From assembly GCA_001931875.2 (NCBI GenBank), contig MSJH02000578.1:248001-312000 (forward strand): DNA of 64,000 nucleotides, given 5' to 3'. Source of the DNA: Byssochlamys sp. IMV 00236. Lineage: Eukaryota; Ascomycota; Eurotiomycetes; Eurotiales; Thermoascaceae. The translations under genes were made by a program, and so were the position numbers. The notes under the pieces were generated by a model. It made no database searches. It saw only the letters and a program-made list of their open reading frames with translations, and was not told where the DNA came from. Shown in pieces: positions 61,648 to 64,000 of the stretch (positions are counted from its first letter, which is position 1; the number at the start of each line of letters is the position of its first letter).

Positions 61648-63958
61648 TTAAGCTTTGTTCTGGAGAATTATTCAATTTTATAATAATGTAAGGATGGCGT
61701 GGGAAAGATGAGTTAGGGAATACTTCTGTATCCTCAATTCCATTCTGGCCTGGTGGCGTATCATGGTCTATCTCATCGATATGGCAAGCATAGCAAAGAT
61801 CACTAGGGGTTTCCTGTATTTCGCGCCCCTATGGAGGAGAGCGCCTCTTATTGTCCCTGGTTTGGGAGAACATGGTGTCACGAGAGGCATGCCAGGGCTT
61901 ATCTAGATGGTTTCTTTAGGAGACTGTGGGATGCGAAGGGCGGGAAGTAAGTTTGATTACACTTCATTACAATCTAATCGAATCATGGGATGGATAGATA
62001 ATCTTACTGAAGTACCTAGGTATATATTTACAGAATCTAGTAGAATAATCATTTAATGACACCTCCTAGATATTTGACCAGAAATCGTATCGTCATTATG
62101 CGCTTTTGCCATAATCCTAGCTCTTCTGATATCCATGCCCTTGCAACACAAACACCCTTCCAGATACTGATGCCCCTAAAAGAGTCCGTGTTGCCAAGGT
62201 CCGTCTATTCTTAGGAGGGAATATAGTTTCATCATTGACCAAGTACCTGCACAGCCTCACGGCTGTGCTGAAGCCACCCAACCCCTGCAACTTCACATTT
62301 CAGACAAAGTACATGAGAGCCGCGTCTCATACTCAACGAGTGGAATACATCGCTGCTAGAAGTGCAAGCTTTAATGTTACCTTGGCGTCTGACGGACTCG
62401 GTCGAGCTTTGTCGATCCTATCTACGCGTCGACGGACTTGCTAGGTTACTGCTACCTGCATCCCTAGCATGATCTTCGCTTGGAACGATAATTATAGCAC
62501 AAAAGGCCGGCTGATCGCACAGGCGAGAAGGATATCGTATCTGCCATCCGATCTTCATGATTACGTCGAGTAATGATGTTTCGTTGTCCAGTTGTCAATA
62601 AGTTAGGGCTCGGGCCGGAAAGCCTCCATATGCGCGGTGATAATCAACGCGGTTATTTCTCTAGGCAGCAACATTAAGGCAGATCACATATTCGATACTC
62701 TGGCCTGCATCACGTATCTGCTGGATGCGTGTCTCATAAGTCAGAGAGTCTGCTGTTCGGGAGAAATTCAGTATCTGTGCTGCACCGATTCTCCACCATG
62801 ATCCGAAAATATCTGGAGAAACAAGACGATCTCAGATGTCAGAGGAGCGGACGAGAGAAAAGCAAGGCACCGCAGTAGCGGGTGACGCTAGACTTGTAGA
62901 CTGTGACGACGATGGGTGCTATGTGTGCTTTGAATGGTGAATTCGCTCGTTCCTTATCGGGATTCTGGTCAGCACTATTCACAGTTTACCGCAGGGAGAA
63001 ATCTCGGTATGTAGTCAGAGTAGTGATGGATGATGGATGACAATACCCAGTAGCATCAGTCAAATTGGTCTATTATTATTAGTTACGATCTACACCGCGA
63101 ATGGTGGACGCTAGAAGAGGGGGAAAACCGCCCAACACCGATGATCGCATGGCCGCGTTGAACTACCGAGCGCTTCGAGGATCGTGTAAGGCACTATGAA
63201 GCACAATAATTGGTTGGGATGCGCCTGTTCCTGTTGGTCTTCAGCAGCCCAATCCCTTCGTATTCGTAAGGCATGTACCATAACTTAGTCTTGTCGAGTA
63301 TTAATATGTACATACTTTTTCTCGTAGCGCCCAGAGAGGAGAACGCCATCAAGGGTCTGAGGTAATGATCAATCGTCACAGTGGAAAAAGACACTAACTA
63401 GCTAACGAAACGATCTTCTTAACTAAGGTTATCTGAACGGAAAACATTTTTTTCCTCTTTTCGCGTTTTGCGATGCGGGCGCCGTCAGGACTCCAAGGGC
63501 GACAGTCTTGCGTTCCGGAGTTGGCCTGATCGACTAAAGTTAGAGTAACCAATTCACGCCTGAGATCAACCCTCGACTTTCTCCCGCGACTTCATCCTCC
63601 ATCCTCCTCACGATCGTCCCCCTGGTGCCCCCCCATCCCAAGAGAAGTCAGGGCTCCAGACGATCCCTGGACGCTGCAATACCGATCTACTTAGATATCT
63701 TTTCTTGTTCAACCGTCACGTTTCACTTTCTCTCACCGTCGCGTTTCCTTCGTGGGGTTGAATCGGCGAAGCGCATCGCCCACTAAGAGCCCTTTCCCGC
63801 TTTCGCGCTCTTCTTTACCCCCCATTGCCACGATTGTTACTATTACAGCTCATACCGCCCATCGGATCTCTGCACAAGTGATAGACCGCAGTGGATACGG
63901 AATCAGGTACAAGCTGGAGGCTATCTGCGAAGGTGAAACATCCGGATCTCGACGGCTG
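61648..63958. other. gene-poor region right of galA
   Basis: 2.3 kb without a supported full gene. A 39-codon ORF at 61831-61950 is listed separately. The stretch from about 63.54 kb is CT-rich and looks like a promoter/leader for a plus-strand gene leaving the window. Nothing else is recognisable. Confidence 0.5.
61831..61950 (+). CDS. small ORF or orphan first exon, 39 codons
   Basis: ATG-started frame rich in aromatic, Cys and charged residues (ESASYCPWFGRTWCHERHAR, then AYLDGFFRRLWDAKGGK). Its last codons overlap a perfect donor GTAAGT at 61946-61951, so it may be an exon. No convincing downstream exon was found, so a gene remnant or a micro-ORF are both possible. The family is not recognised. 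Confidence 0.2.
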   Translation: MEESASYCPWFGRTWCHERHARAYLDGFFRRLWDAKGGK

Positions 63959-64000
63959 ATGCTTGCGCCCCAGGCAGACTCGCGAGGTGCACTTCGCTCC
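63959..64000 (+). CDS. possible start of a gene cut by the right edge
   Basis: An ATG after a long CT-rich leader opens a frame (MLAPQADSRGALRS) still open at the window end. Only 14 codons are visible, so the product cannot be named and another ATG may be the real start. Confidence 0.25.
   Translation, partial: MLAPQADSRGALRS

Overview
The window is nuclear DNA of a filamentous ascomycete, most like Eurotiales (Aspergillus/Penicillium type). The evidence is short spliceosomal introns (about 45-90 nt, GTRNGT...YAG), widely spaced monocistronic genes on both strands, CT-rich leaders, and gene families such as a Yck-type casein kinase I, Rho1, a fungal RGS protein, Rtt106, Ccz1 and a GH53 galactanase. 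There is no prokaryotic operon, CRISPR array, insertion sequence or rRNA, and no convincing tRNA.

Left third (1-26 kb). A 5'-truncated SWR1/NuA4 subunit gene (swc4) enters from the left edge. It converges on a 942-residue protein of unknown function. An RGS-domain gene follows, with a 4-kb intergenic region upstream. Next come a poorly resolved multi-exon gene ending near 12.0 kb, casein kinase I (ckiA), a 4-kb gap holding microsatellites and a G-depleted AT-rich island, the histone chaperone gene rtt106, mitochondrial ribosomal protein uL24m, and the GTPase gene rho1.

Middle (26-47 kb). This part is dense and largely housekeeping. It includes three head-to-head pairs with short shared promoters: ccz1/fmt1 (201 bp), alg14/ima1 (456 bp) and chorismate synthase/aim22 (308 bp). 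Between them lie a ten-exon short-chain dehydrogenase and a two-gene block of a quinate/sugar-type MFS transporter and a DUF2264 protein. That block looks like accessory carbon-uptake capacity and has CreA-like sites upstream of the transporter.

Right third (47-64 kb). A kelch-type single-pass membrane protein is followed by a 4.7-kb stretch with only broken coding-like fragments. Then come a large Ssp1/Sak1-like protein kinase (1222 aa), a secreted GH53 endo-1,4-beta-galactanase, and a mostly empty 2.3 kb that ends in what looks like the leader and first codons of another gene.

Exon coordinates were worked out by hand from splice consensus, frame phase and family motifs. For every gene given explicit exons the summed exon length is a multiple of three. 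Product names rest on recognised family motifs, not on a database search.
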